This document shows positions 1 to 7,934 of a stretch of DNA of 35,648 nucleotides, one piece after another. This DNA is from Clostridia bacterium (lineage in GTDB: Bacteria > Bacillota > Clostridia > Oscillospirales > Acutalibacteraceae): contig JAFQRF010000050.1 of the NCBI GenBank assembly GCA_017410195.1, positions 1-35,648 on the forward strand. The letters are read 5' to 3'. The translations under genes and the position numbers were made by a program. Numbering within the stretch: position 1 is the stretch's first letter; each line of letters opens with the position of its first letter. The notes under the pieces were generated by a model. That model worked only from the letters and a program-made list of their open reading frames with translations. It did not search any database and had not been told where the DNA came from.

Positions 1-255
1 CAACAATAAAGTTGCACTTGCTGCTTAACTAAGCAGCCGTCTCTGTGCGGAGGACTGCGGCCGCATAAGAGGCGTCGATGAGCAGTGAACGTGAACGGGT
101 AACGGCGGATAGCCCGTCATGCATAATCTGTCTACCAAGCACCGAAGCCTGCCCTTCGGCGTCGGTGTAAGGGAATGTTAAAAGACGGGATACACTCGTA
201 GAAAGTCCCTGCAAGGGTTTTTCGGACGCGGTTTCGATTACCGCCATCTCCACCA
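1..255 (+). ncRNA. ssrA: tmRNA (transfer-messenger RNA), 3' part; 5' end outside the window
   Basis: tmRNA rescues stalled ribosomes by acting first as an alanyl-tRNA and then as a short message that adds a degradation tag. The end of the tag reading frame is visible at 2-28: it reads NNKVALAA followed by TAA, and the hydrophobic ALAA end is typical of ssrA tags. The 3' end is tRNA-like: a T-arm with GGTTTCGATTACC, then the acceptor strand TCTCC and an encoded ACCA ending at 255. The region between has the short paired segments expected of the pseudoknot domain. The 5' acceptor half and the start of the tag are cut off by the window edge. The reverse-strand reading frame over this stretch is not a gene. 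Confidence 0.93.
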
Positions 256-256
256 G

Positions 257-288
257 GACATTATCTTGCTTCAATGCAAGATAATGTC
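257..288 (+). terminator. Hairpin just downstream of tmRNA, probable terminator
   Basis: A 13-bp perfect stem (257-269 with 276-288) with a 6-nt loop begins two bases after the tmRNA CCA end. A second, weaker hairpin lies at 295-314 around a run of T. Together they probably end ssrA transcription or mark its 3' processing, although the T-tract follows the second hairpin rather than the first. Confidence 0.55.
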
Positions 289-378
289 AATAAAATCCGT
301 TTTTTCAAACGGATGAAACAGCTTCGCTATGAAAATTATAAATAATAACACGCATAAAACCAAAAAGGAGGAAAAAAG

Positions 379-1461
379 ATGAAAAAGAGAAGCGCAAATC
401 TTCCGGTTATCGGCGTTGCTGCAGTCGCTGTATGTCTTGTGGCGGTCGCAACAACACTCGTTCTTAAGGCGAGAGTTGATATGCCCCCGGCAGAGAATAC
501 CGAACTCACTCAGAGCATCGGCAACAATTATTACTTCCCCGAAACAGAGCCTCAGACGGTTCAGCAGACGGTCGGTTCCATTTTTGACCTCACAACTCAG
601 GTTATAACCGATACATATGTACCCACTCAGGCTCCGACTTCACCGAATAAACCCACTCAGGCAACCAAGCCTCAGACAACAAAACCTGCGGCAACTCAGC
701 CTCAGACTCAGGCAACCAAGCCTGCTGAAACAGAGCCGACTACCGAAGAGGTGACAGTTCCTCAGATTCAGGCAGGAGCAAATACCGGTTCTGCGGTTAC
801 TCCGAGCGGAAATCTTCCTCAGGATATGTCTTTTGCAGGTCTGAGCCTTATGGGCTATGATGTAATCGGTCAGAAGGCATACATATATAATGATGATAAA
901 GACCCTGAATGCTTCCAGAAGAATTTCGGATATAACCCTCTTTATGACTGGGGCGCTCAGTTTATCGATTTCAGCATTGAAACAACAAAGCTTGATTTCA
1001 ACTATGATAACAAGCAGTACAGAATCCAGCTCTGGAAGGGTCAGTATATTTCCGGTTCAATCGGTACTGTCGGCGGTGAAATCGGTGTTTACACCAGACC
1101 CAAGGGTTCAATCGGTGAGCATTATAACTGCGCAACCGAAGATGATTGGCTTAAGATGGAAATGACGGTTTACTGGGATGAATTTGATAACGGCGAATAT
1201 CTTCCTCAGTTTACAAGAAACTATAACGATTTCTGGTGGGCAACCGGATTTGTTGACGGTCAGCTTAAGGACCGTAAGGACTCCAACACTCTCCGTGTTC
1301 TCGGAAGAATCACCTTTGAAAGCGAAGAACAGGCAGCTGCTTTTGATGAAGCTATGTCAAAGAAGGGCTTCACAAAGGTTGAAGAATTCTCACCTTATGA
1401 GATTGATACCTACAAGCGTTACGGCAAGGATGTTATTTTCCTTTGGCAGAACATCAGATAA
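379..1461 (+). CDS. Membrane-anchored extracellular protein with DUF4474-type domain (copy 1)
   Basis: The function is unknown. The 360-residue protein starts at an ATG preceded by AAGGAGG. Residues about 9-29 form one hydrophobic segment with no clear signal-peptidase site, so it is probably a signal anchor. Residues about 78-125 are a Thr/Pro/Gln-rich linker with repeated TQATKP-like units, typical of wall-spanning spacers. The C-terminal 200 residues are a compact domain with WKGQY near W219, GEIGVY near 234, HYNCA, and a WWATGF motif at W286-W287. I assign it to DUF4474 from remembered family features, not from a search. The same domain recurs in the next gene and at 20205-21380. The gap to the next gene is 59 nt with no strong terminator, so the two are likely cotranscribed. 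Confidence 0.8.
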   Translation: MKKRSANLPVIGVAAVAVCLVAVATTLVLKARVDMPPAENTELTQSIGNNYYFPETEPQTVQQTVGSIFDLTTQVITDTYVPTQAPTSPNKPTQATKPQTTKPAATQPQTQATKPAETEPTTEEVTVPQIQAGANTGSAVTPSGNLPQDMSFAGLSLMGYDVIGQKAYIYNDDKDPECFQKNFGYNPLYDWGAQFIDFSIETTKLDFNYDNKQYRIQLWKGQYISGSIGTVGGEIGVYTRPKGSIGEHYNCATEDDWLKMEMTVYWDEFDNGEYLPQFTRNYNDFWWATGFVDGQLKDRKDSNTLRVLGRITFESEEQAAAFDEAMSKKGFTKVEEFSPYEIDTYKRYGKDVIFLWQNIR

Positions 1462-1520
1462 CAAAACCTTAAGGGTTTAATATAATATTATCCGGGCGAT
1501 GCCCGAAGGAGGAATTTGCA

Positions 1521-2837
1521 ATGAACAAGTTTAACTTATCTAAGCAAAAGATACTTATTCTGGCTATCAGTGCAATCGTTGTAATCGGCGGTGCGGTAGC
1601 AGCCGTTGCTATCTTCAGAAATACCGATAAGGCAAAGGAAGATACAACAACCTCGGCAACCGTTCAGCAGTATGTTGAAGAAACTTATTTTGCCGATGTT
1701 CCCGTTTTTGTTACAGACGAAGACAACTCAACCGTAACAGACCCCTCGGGAAATGCTCTCACAACAATGAAGAGAGTTGTCCAGACAACAAGAAGAGTTG
1801 CCAATAACAAAGCAACAACCAAGAAGCCTGCCGCAAATGCAGGCAAGAACCCCAACGCAGGCGGTGCAAACAATGCAACAACCAAGCACCCCAATCAGGA
1901 AGACAAGCTTGTTGATAATGTAATCGGTGAGGGCGGAAGCCAGTTCGCAGGCTACAGATATAATTCTGCAGGTGACTTCTACTACACAGACGATAAGGAC
2001 TGCTGGCAGAAGAATGCGGGCTACAACGAAGTTTACGATAATATGGCTCCCGCAACCGGCATGTTCATCGACCAGGTTCGTATCCGTTTCAATTACGGCG
2101 GTAAGGACTGGATGATTCAGTTCTGGAAGGGTCAGTACGGCTTCCTTCTTGTCGGCGCCGAAATCGGTGTTTATACCGCTCCCGGCGGAACATATAAGGG
2201 CGACACAAGCGGTGTTAACCACTATAACTGTGCAGACCAGGAAGACTGGCTCAATATGCAGCTTGACTGCTACTGGAGCGAAAACAACAACGGTCACTAC
2301 AAGAAGATTTTCACAAGAGAATACGGTAAGTACTGGTGGGCAACGGGCTTCGTTAAGGGTCAGCTCACAAAGTACACAATCCCCAAGACCGAGCTTAAGG
2401 TTAAAGGCAGAATTACATTCAAGTCAACCGAAATGGCAAACCTCTTTGTTTACGGTCTCAGAGATTCGGGCTTTGTAAGAGCTGCAGGCTCAGGTCAGCT
2501 TGTTGATGACTCCTACTATCAGAGCGGTGCTGATGTATGGGTTCTCTGGTCAACTATTTATCACGACTGCTTTGTTAAGCAGGACGGCGGAAACGAGCCT
2601 GCCGCAACAACCAAGGCTCCCGCAACAACCAAAGCCCCCGCTACAACCAAAGTCCCCGCTACAACAGTTAAGGCTACCGAGCCTACAACGGTTAAAGCAA
2701 CAGAGCCCACAACCGTTAAGCCCACAGAGCCTATAACAGAAGAAACAACTGTTGAACCCGTTAAAGAAGACAACAAGTCTGAGGAAAACAAGGCGAACGA
2801 AAATGCTGAGAACAAAGGCGAAAACGCTGCTTCTTAA
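1521..2837 (+). CDS. Membrane-anchored extracellular protein with DUF4474-type domain (copy 2) and Thr/Pro-rich tail
   Basis: This is a tandem paralog of the preceding gene, 438 residues, with an AAGGAGG site 8 nt before the ATG. The N-terminus carries one hydrophobic anchor (about residues 10-32), then a Thr/Asn/Lys-rich linker. The conserved domain follows, with WKGQY at W202, AEIGVY near 214, HYNCA, and WWATGF at W272-W273. Unlike copy 1 it has an added C-terminal tail from about residue 357: repeated TTKAPA and TEPTTVK units, then a Lys/Glu/Asn-rich end. That tail is probably extended and possibly O-glycosylated or wall-associated. There is no LPXTG signal or second membrane segment. Its activity is unknown; a binding or structural role at the surface is only an inference. 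Confidence 0.8.
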   Translation: MNKFNLSKQKILILAISAIVVIGGAVAAVAIFRNTDKAKEDTTTSATVQQYVEETYFADVPVFVTDEDNSTVTDPSGNALTTMKRVVQTTRRVANNKATTKKPAANAGKNPNAGGANNATTKHPNQEDKLVDNVIGEGGSQFAGYRYNSAGDFYYTDDKDCWQKNAGYNEVYDNMAPATGMFIDQVRIRFNYGGKDWMIQFWKGQYGFLLVGAEIGVYTAPGGTYKGDTSGVNHYNCADQEDWLNMQLDCYWSENNNGHYKKIFTREYGKYWWATGFVKGQLTKYTIPKTELKVKGRITFKSTEMANLFVYGLRDSGFVRAAGSGQLVDDSYYQSGADVWVLWSTIYHDCFVKQDGGNEPAATTKAPATTKAPATTKVPATTVKATEPTTVKATEPTTVKPTEPITEETTVEPVKEDNKSEENKANENAENKGENAAS

Positions 2838-2943
2838 GCTTTCGAATCCCTGATATTTCAGGAAAAATCGACCCGATTATGCAATTTGCACATATTTAAT
2901 TAAGAACTTTTTAATTTTTATACGAAGAAAATATTAAAAAGTG

Positions 2944-2972
2944 TTGACAAAACGGTTACAATATGTTACTAT
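2944..2972 (+). promoter_or_regulatory. Sigma-A-type promoter of the exported zinc-finger gene
   Basis: The -35 box TTGACA (2944-2949) and the -10 box TACTAT (2967-2972) are separated by exactly 17 nt. Two GTTAC copies (2955-2959 and 2965-2969) and one inverted GTAAC (2976-2980) lie in and just after it and could be an operator, but this is speculative. Confidence 0.8.
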
Positions 2973-3022
2973 TAGGTAACAATTGTTGCTCTTGCAATAA
3001 AATTTGAAAGGAATGGTTCAAA

Positions 3023-3673
3023 ATGAAGAAAGTACTTGCACTTGCACTCGCACTCGTTATGGCTCTCTCAATGGGCGCTATGGCATTCGCAGCAGAAGCT
3101 ACTCCCGCTGATGCAACAGCTAACAACAACATGTGCCCCAACTGCGGCAGATGGTTCTACAGCGAAAAAGAGTACAACAACCACCTCACACTTTGCGACA
3201 TCAAAGTATGTGACAAGTGTGGCGAAGACTTCGCAAGCGAAGCTGAATACAACAAGCACGTTGCAGCTTGCACAGTAGGTGACACAAAGGATTACGTTAA
3301 CCTTACAGTTAAGGACATCCTTGAAATGATCATCGACATCGCTAAGTCATCAATGAGCCAGTGGGATTCAATCGAGAGCGTTATCATCCGTATCATCGAT
3401 TTCGTTGAAAACATGGGCGGTCTCGTATCAGAAGCAGACGTTAACGGCGCTATCGCTGAGCTCGAAGGCTTCAACATCCCCGGCATCGACGGTCTCCTTG
3501 ATGCTCTCAAGGCAAAGATCAAGGCTATGTATGCAGGCGAAACAGCTACAACAGTTGTTGAAACAACTGCAGCTGCTCCCGCAGACACAGGTTCAGCATC
3601 AGTAGGTATCGCTGTATTCGCAGCTGTTTCAGTTGCAGCAGCAGCAGCTTACGTTTGCACAAAGAAGAACTAA
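3023..3673 (+). CDS. Exported protein with two C2HC zinc-finger-like motifs and a wall-anchor-like C-terminus
   Basis: The product is unrecognised; its 216 residues show a clear layout. Residues 1-23 are a Sec signal peptide with probable cleavage after AFA. Two motifs of identical spacing follow, C-x2-C-x12-H-x3-C, at C38/C41/H54/C58 and C63/C66/H79/C83, five residues apart. The middle (about 90-175) is helical and amphipathic. A short Thr/Ala-rich stretch precedes PADTG, then about 20 hydrophobic residues and a KKN end, which resembles a sortase signal with a divergent LPXTG box. Codon use is strikingly uniform and a strong promoter and terminator flank the gene, so high expression is likely. 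Tandem zinc fingers are usually intracellular, so finding them on an exported protein is odd. Metal binding is inferred from spacing only. Confidence 0.8.
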   Translation: MKKVLALALALVMALSMGAMAFAAEATPADATANNNMCPNCGRWFYSEKEYNNHLTLCDIKVCDKCGEDFASEAEYNKHVAACTVGDTKDYVNLTVKDILEMIIDIAKSSMSQWDSIESVIIRIIDFVENMGGLVSEADVNGAIAELEGFNIPGIDGLLDALKAKIKAMYAGETATTVVETTAAAPADTGSASVGIAVFAAVSVAAAAAYVCTKKN

Positions 3674-3733
3674 TTAAAGTTCGCAATCGTTTATTTGATT
3701 GAATTAGCGCAAGAATTTAATTAAATAACCATG

Positions 3734-3764
3734 GCGGCGTATCCGAAAGGGTGCGCCGCTTTTT
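3734..3764 (+). terminator. Rho-independent terminator after the zinc-finger gene
   Basis: An 8-bp GC-rich stem (3734-3741 with 3752-3759, one G-T pair) is followed by five T residues. Confidence 0.85.
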
Positions 3765-3948
3765 GCTTCATCCGATGCTGAAAATATATCCGGAAAACCT
3801 AACAAACTTAAAAACTTTACAATATTATAAAAAAACAGATGAAAAATCGGCAAATATATGATATATTAAATTTGAACGATGCAAATAATATCAGCAGGTA
3901 CGGCTATATCTGCATTAAAGTTATGATATTACACTTTAAGGTGAGTTT

Positions 3949-5196
3949 ATGGAATTTTATGAAAACAAACAAGAGCCTGAAAAGGCGGTGCTTATTGCTG
4001 TAGATACGGGCGATTATGACTGCGAGTCTTCGCTTGACGAGCTTGAGGAGCTTGCGAAAACCGCAGGCGCCGAGGTTGTCGGCAGATTATGGCAGAAAAG
4101 GGATAAGCCCGATTCCGCAACCTTTCTCGGCAGCGGCAGACTTGAAGAGCTTGCCGAATTCTGCGAGAACAATGAGGTTGACCTTGTTATTGCGGACAGT
4201 GAGCTTTCTCCTGCACAGCTTCGCAACATTGAAAAAGCAACCAAAATCAGAGTAATTGACAGAACAACGCTGATTCTTGATATATTTGCCGAAAGAGCGA
4301 GGAGCAATGAAGGTAAGCTTCAGGTTGAGCTTGCTCAGCTTCGCTATTCTTTGCCGAGGCTTACGGGTCAGGGCGTAAAGCTTTCAAGGCTTGGCGGCGG
4401 TATCGGTACGAGAGGTCCGGGCGAAACAAAGCTCGAATCCGATAAACGTCACATAAGAAGACGAATCAAATCCCTTGAAGAAGAATTTGAAGCGCTCGAA
4501 AAGAGAAGAGGTCTTGCAAGAGCAAGGCGTGAAAAGGACGGCGTTGAAACCGTTGTTATCGTTGGCTATACCAATGCGGGAAAGTCAACTCTTATGAACG
4601 CACTCACTCAGGCGGGTGTGCTTGCGCAGGACAAGCTTTTTGCAACTCTTGATCCGACTTCAAGAGCATTAACCCTGCCTGACGGCAGAAAGGTTATGCT
4701 GATTGATACCGTTGGCTTTATCCGCAGACTTCCGCATCATCTTGTTGAGGCTTTCAAGTCAACTCTTGAAGAAGCGGCATGCGCAAAGGTTATTCTCAAC
4801 GTCTGTGATGCATCAGACCCCGAATGCTCGGAGCATATCAAGGTCACAAACGAGCTTCTTGATGAACTCGGATACTCGGGCAAGCCTGTTATTCCAGTTT
4901 TCAACAAGTGCGATTTGCCTGAAGCAAAAGAGAATATTCTTTTTGAGCCTAATTCGGTTATGATTTCCGCACTCGAAGAAAAAGGCTTTGATACTCTTCT
5001 CAATGCGATTGCAAAGGCGCTGCCGCCGACAAGGGCAAAGGTGAAAATGCTTATCCCTTATTCCGACGGCGGTGCGGCGGCTGTTATTCGCAAGGACAGT
5101 ATTATTAATTTTGAAGAATACAGGGCGGAGGGACTGTTTTTCGATCTTGTTGCAGATGTCGCAATGATTGACAGATATAAGGATTACTGTGTGTGA
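3949..5196 (+). CDS. hflX: GTPase HflX, ribosome-splitting factor
   Basis: HflX binds the ribosome and uses GTP to split or rescue stalled 70S particles, mainly under heat or antibiotic stress. The 415-residue length is normal. The N-terminal HflX domain carries FLGSGRLEEL near residues 60-70 and a glycine-rich loop (GGGIGTRGPGETKLE) near 145-160, followed by a basic coiled-coil linker. The G domain is complete: G1 GYTNAGKST at 206-214, G3 DTVGF at 253-257, and G4 NKCD at 319-322. The start is an ATG preceded by AAGGTGAG. The gene stands alone, with a terminator upstream and an independent strong promoter downstream. Confidence 0.97.
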   Translation: MEFYENKQEPEKAVLIAVDTGDYDCESSLDELEELAKTAGAEVVGRLWQKRDKPDSATFLGSGRLEELAEFCENNEVDLVIADSELSPAQLRNIEKATKIRVIDRTTLILDIFAERARSNEGKLQVELAQLRYSLPRLTGQGVKLSRLGGGIGTRGPGETKLESDKRHIRRRIKSLEEEFEALEKRRGLARARREKDGVETVVIVGYTNAGKSTLMNALTQAGVLAQDKLFATLDPTSRALTLPDGRKVMLIDTVGFIRRLPHHLVEAFKSTLEEAACAKVILNVCDASDPECSEHIKVTNELLDELGYSGKPVIPVFNKCDLPEAKENILFEPNSVMISALEEKGFDTLLNAIAKALPPTRAKVKMLIPYSDGGAAAVIRKDSIINFEEYRAEGLFFDLVADVAMIDRYKDYCV

Positions 5197-5236
5197 TTAT
5201 TCAAAAAATGTCACAAATTATTAAAACTTTCGGGTA

Positions 5237-5265
5237 TTGACAACGGGTTTGTCTTGCATTATAAT
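5237..5265 (+). promoter_or_regulatory. Perfect consensus sigma-A promoter of the 68-residue protein gene
   Basis: TTGACA (5237-5242), a 17-nt spacer and TATAAT (5260-5265) match the consensus at all twelve positions. The roughly 70-nt leader that follows holds two small inverted repeats (ACGGC/GCCGT and TCCTT/AAGGA) before the AGGGGGA ribosome binding site. Confidence 0.9.
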
Positions 5266-5339
5266 AGAACTACGGCTGTTCGTATCGGCCGTGGTTATCC
5301 TTGTTACATATAAGGAAATAAATTTAGGGGGACAAAAAA

Positions 5340-5546
5340 ATGGATTTTTTAGGTACACTTTTAGGCGAGATTGATACAAGCGGAGCTCAGGAACTCATCC
5401 TTGCTTTCTTTAAGTATCTCTCCGAGTTTGACATCAAAGAGATTAACTTTGACTATCTCGGTCAGCTTCTCACTCTTATTGCTCCTATCTGGAATCCCAT
5501 TTGGGCAATGGTTAACGAGTGGCTCGGAGACGTATTCGGTTTCTAA
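5340..5546 (+). CDS. Highly expressed 68-residue hydrophobic/acidic protein, unknown function
   Basis: I recognise no family. The ORF is 68 codons, ATG preceded by AGGGGGA at good spacing. It has its own perfect promoter and a perfect-stem terminator, so it is almost certainly a real one-gene transcription unit. The protein has no signal peptide and no long uninterrupted membrane segment. It alternates hydrophobic and acidic residues, giving amphipathic helices, with a Trp-rich end (PIWNPIWAMVNEWLGDVFGF). It contains essentially two Lys and no Arg or Cys, so it is strongly acidic. Possible roles include a membrane-surface peptide, a leaderless secreted peptide or a scaffold protein; the sequence does not decide between them. 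Confidence 0.8.
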   Translation: MDFLGTLLGEIDTSGAQELILAFFKYLSEFDIKEINFDYLGQLLTLIAPIWNPIWAMVNEWLGDVFGF

Positions 5547-5558
5547 AAAACATTTTTT

Positions 5559-5588
5559 GAACCTGCGGAATTCCGCAGGTTCTTTTTT
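5559..5588 (+). terminator. Rho-independent terminator of the 68-residue protein gene
   Basis: A 24-nt perfect palindrome (5559-5582) is followed by six T residues. It lies 12 nt after the stop codon and also separates this gene from the operon that starts at 5674. Confidence 0.93.
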
Positions 5589-5603
5589 GCAGTTTTTGCG
5601 GTC

Positions 5604-5632
5604 TTGAATATTTTATATATTTATGATATATT
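5604..5632 (+). promoter_or_regulatory. Probable promoter of the Stn-like operon
   Basis: TTGAAT (5604-5609), a 17-nt spacer and TATATT (5627-5632) lie about 40 nt before the first start codon. I see no convincing Rex or Fur operator. Confidence 0.5.
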
Positions 5633-5673
5633 TAAATTGTTATGTCGAAATATGATTTCAGGAGGAAATAATT

Positions 5674-6171
5674 ATGTGTAACTGCAGCTGTCAAGGTCCG
5701 AAAAGCGACCTCTCATTGCTTGACGATGTGCTGAAGGAATACGGCGGTTCATCGGGTAATCTTATCACTATTCTCCAGAAGGCGCAGAATATCTACGGAT
5801 ATCTGCCCAAGGATGTTATGTATTGCATTGCGGAGAAGGTCGGCGTTGCGCCTGCTGATGTTATGGGTGTTGCAACCTTCTATTCGCAGTTCAGACTTAC
5901 CCCTATCGGTAAATATCTTATTATGGCTTGCCAGGGTACGGCTTGTCACGTCAACGGAAGCGAAAGAGTGACTGCCGCAATCTCCGAATATCTCGGAATC
6001 GGTAACGGAGAAACAACTGCTGACGGGCTTTTCACTCTTGAGAATGTTGCGTGCCTCGGATGCTGCTCGCTTGCACCCGTTATTATGATAAACGGCGAGG
6101 CTTACGGTAATCTCACTCCCGATTCGGCGGTTGCGGTTATCAAAGGCATTCAGGAAAAGGAGGGCAAATAA
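5674..6171 (+). CDS. stnA: NuoE-like [2Fe-2S] subunit of a Stn-type transhydrogenase
   Basis: This 165-residue protein belongs to the thioredoxin-like [2Fe-2S] family (NuoE/HndA/HydC). The cluster ligands are C86, C91, C127 and C131, spaced C-x4-C and C-x3-C as in NuoE. A small Cys-rich start (MCNCSC) is extra and of unknown role. In such complexes the subunit sits next to the NuoF-like flavoprotein and stores or relays electrons. It is first in a three-gene operon; its stop overlaps the next start (TAATG), which indicates translational coupling. HydC and HndA are alternative names for the same fold, but no hydrogenase catalytic subunit follows. The stn name therefore rests on the third gene and on knowledge of Sporomusa-type Nfn. 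Confidence 0.85.
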   Translation: MCNCSCQGPKSDLSLLDDVLKEYGGSSGNLITILQKAQNIYGYLPKDVMYCIAEKVGVAPADVMGVATFYSQFRLTPIGKYLIMACQGTACHVNGSERVTAAISEYLGIGNGETTADGLFTLENVACLGCCSLAPVIMINGEAYGNLTPDSAVAVIKGIQEKEGK

Positions 6172-7922
6172 TGCGTATAGTTATCGGCGAAGGCTCCTGC
6201 GGTATTGCGGCAGGTGCGGCGAAGGTGCATAAGGCGATTGAAGCTCTTATGACCGAAAACGAAAGTTTTACTCTCGGCAGCACGGGCTGTATCGGCATGT
6301 GCTTCCTTGAACCCATTGTTGACCTTTATGACGGAAAAATTCTTATCAAGCGTCTTGTTAAAGTCACCGCAGACGATGCAGCGGTTATTGTTGAAGCGGC
6401 AAGAAGCGGCGATCTTTCGGGCGTTGAAAAGCTTGTTATATCGGCAGAGGACGAAGAATTCCTCAACCGCCAGACGAGAATTGCACTGCGTCATTGCGGT
6501 CTTATCGACCCCGTGTCGCTTGACGATTACAGAAATGCAGACGGCTATCAGGCTCTTGAAAAAGCTCTCAAAACTATGACTCCCGAGCAGGTTATCGAAG
6601 AAATCAAAGTTTCGGGTCTTGCGGGCAGAGGCGGTGCAGGCTTCCCGACTTGGTTCAAGTGGAATGCGGCACGTCAGAGCGTCGGCGAGAGAAAATATCT
6701 TATCTGCAATGCCGACGAGGGTGACCCCGGCGCATTCATGGACAGAGCGGTTATCGAATCCGACCCTCACAGCCTTATCGAAGGTATGCTTATCGGCGCG
6801 TATGCAATCGGTGCTTGCGAAATGATAGTTTATGTCCGTGCGGAATATCCTCTTGCAATCACAAACCTTGAAATTGCAATCGATGCCGCAAGAAAAGCAA
6901 ATCTTCTCGGTGAAAACATTCTCGGTACGGGATTTTCTTGCGATATGAGAATCAAGGCAGGTGCGGGCGCATTCGTCTGCGGCGAAGAAACAGCACTTAT
7001 CGAATCGCTTGAAGGCAAGAGAGGTATGCCCAGACTCAAGCCTCCCTTCCCTGCGCAGAAAGGCTATATGGATGAGCCTTCAAATATCAACAACGTTGAA
7101 ACATTTGCGAACGTTTCGTGGATTATAAATAACGGCGGCGAGGCATTTGCTGCTATGGGTACCGAAAACAGCAAGGGTACAAAGGTTTTTGCTCTCACCG
7201 GTAAAATCCGCAAGGGCGGTCTTGTTGAAATTCCCATGGGTAAAACTCTGCGCGATGTCATCTACGGCATCGGCGGAGGAATACGTGACAACAAAGAATT
7301 CAAGGCTGTTCAGATGGGCGGACCTTCAGGAGGATGCATTCCTGCGGATTTGCTTGATACAGTTATCGACTACAAGGCGCTTGCCGCGACTGGCGCAATT
7401 ATGGGCTCGGGCGGTATGGTTGTTATGGACGAAAGCACGTGTATGGTCGGTATGGCGAAATTCTTCCTTGATTTCACAGCTCTCGAATCCTGCGGAAAGT
7501 GCGTTCATTGCCGTATCGGCACCGCAAGAATGCAGGAAATTCTCACCCGTATCGTCAAGGGCGAGGGCAAGGAAGGCGATATCGAGCTTCTCGAGGAGCT
7601 TTGCGATGCAGTCAAAGACGGTGCGCTCTGCGGTCTCGGTCAGACTGCTCCCAACCCCGTACTCACAACCATCAGATACTTCCGCAACGAATATGAAGCA
7701 CATATCCGAGAGAAGAAATGCCCTGCCAAGGAGTGCGTTGACCTTCTCACATATTCGATTGATGCCGATAAGTGCAAGGGCTGTACTCTTTGCGCAAAGA
7801 AATGCCCTGCAAAGGCAATCAGCGGCGAAGTTAAGAAGGCGCATATCATTGATGAAAACATCTGCATCCGCTGCGGTCAGTGCGTAAGCTCGTGCCGTTT
7901 CGGTGCAATTATCGTAGAATAA
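6171..7922 (+). CDS. stnB: NuoF-like NADH-binding flavoprotein subunit of a Stn-type transhydrogenase
   Basis: This 583-residue flavoprotein is expected to hold FMN, react with NAD(H) and carry several Fe-S clusters; in the Stn and HydB families it is the bifurcation centre. An N-terminal thioredoxin-like domain has C10, C40 and C44, with the usual fourth cysteine absent, as in many HndC/HydB proteins. The NuoF core follows: the NADH/FMN loop GRGGAGFPT near 153-161, CNADEGDPGAF, and GYMDEPSNINNVET. The C441/C444/C447 plus C487 set binds [4Fe-4S]. A C-terminal 2x[4Fe-4S] ferredoxin domain has C535/538/541/545 and C565/568/571/575. The start overlaps the previous stop by 1 nt, and the next gene begins 12 nt after the stop behind GGAGG. 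Confidence 0.9.
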   Translation: MRIVIGEGSCGIAAGAAKVHKAIEALMTENESFTLGSTGCIGMCFLEPIVDLYDGKILIKRLVKVTADDAAVIVEAARSGDLSGVEKLVISAEDEEFLNRQTRIALRHCGLIDPVSLDDYRNADGYQALEKALKTMTPEQVIEEIKVSGLAGRGGAGFPTWFKWNAARQSVGERKYLICNADEGDPGAFMDRAVIESDPHSLIEGMLIGAYAIGACEMIVYVRAEYPLAITNLEIAIDAARKANLLGENILGTGFSCDMRIKAGAGAFVCGEETALIESLEGKRGMPRLKPPFPAQKGYMDEPSNINNVETFANVSWIINNGGEAFAAMGTENSKGTKVFALTGKIRKGGLVEIPMGKTLRDVIYGIGGGIRDNKEFKAVQMGGPSGGCIPADLLDTVIDYKALAATGAIMGSGGMVVMDESTCMVGMAKFFLDFTALESCGKCVHCRIGTARMQEILTRIVKGEGKEGDIELLEELCDAVKDGALCGLGQTAPNPVLTTIRYFRNEYEAHIREKKCPAKECVDLLTYSIDADKCKGCTLCAKKCPAKAISGEVKKAHIIDENICIRCGQCVSSCRFGAIIVE

Positions 7923-7934
7923 GGAGGCGGCAGA

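Noticed and set aside
29-274. 81-codon minus-strand reading frame at the left edge
   Set aside because: It lies wholly on the tmRNA sequence, whose tag end and CCA tail are clear, so it is an antisense shadow.
1728-2297. 189-codon minus-strand reading frame over DUF4474-type copy 2
   Set aside because: It is antisense to a well-supported gene with a ribosome binding site. The shadow arises from Thr/Ala-rich codons and has no start signal.
2561-2815. Tandem DNA repeats in the tail of DUF4474-type copy 2 as a CRISPR or MITE
   Set aside because: The repeats are in-frame codons for Thr/Pro/Ala/Lys units and have no spacers, so they are protein repeats.
5266-5339. Possible riboswitch in the leader of the 68-residue protein gene
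   Set aside because: The leader is only about 70 nt with two short stems and no known riboswitch core or leader terminator.
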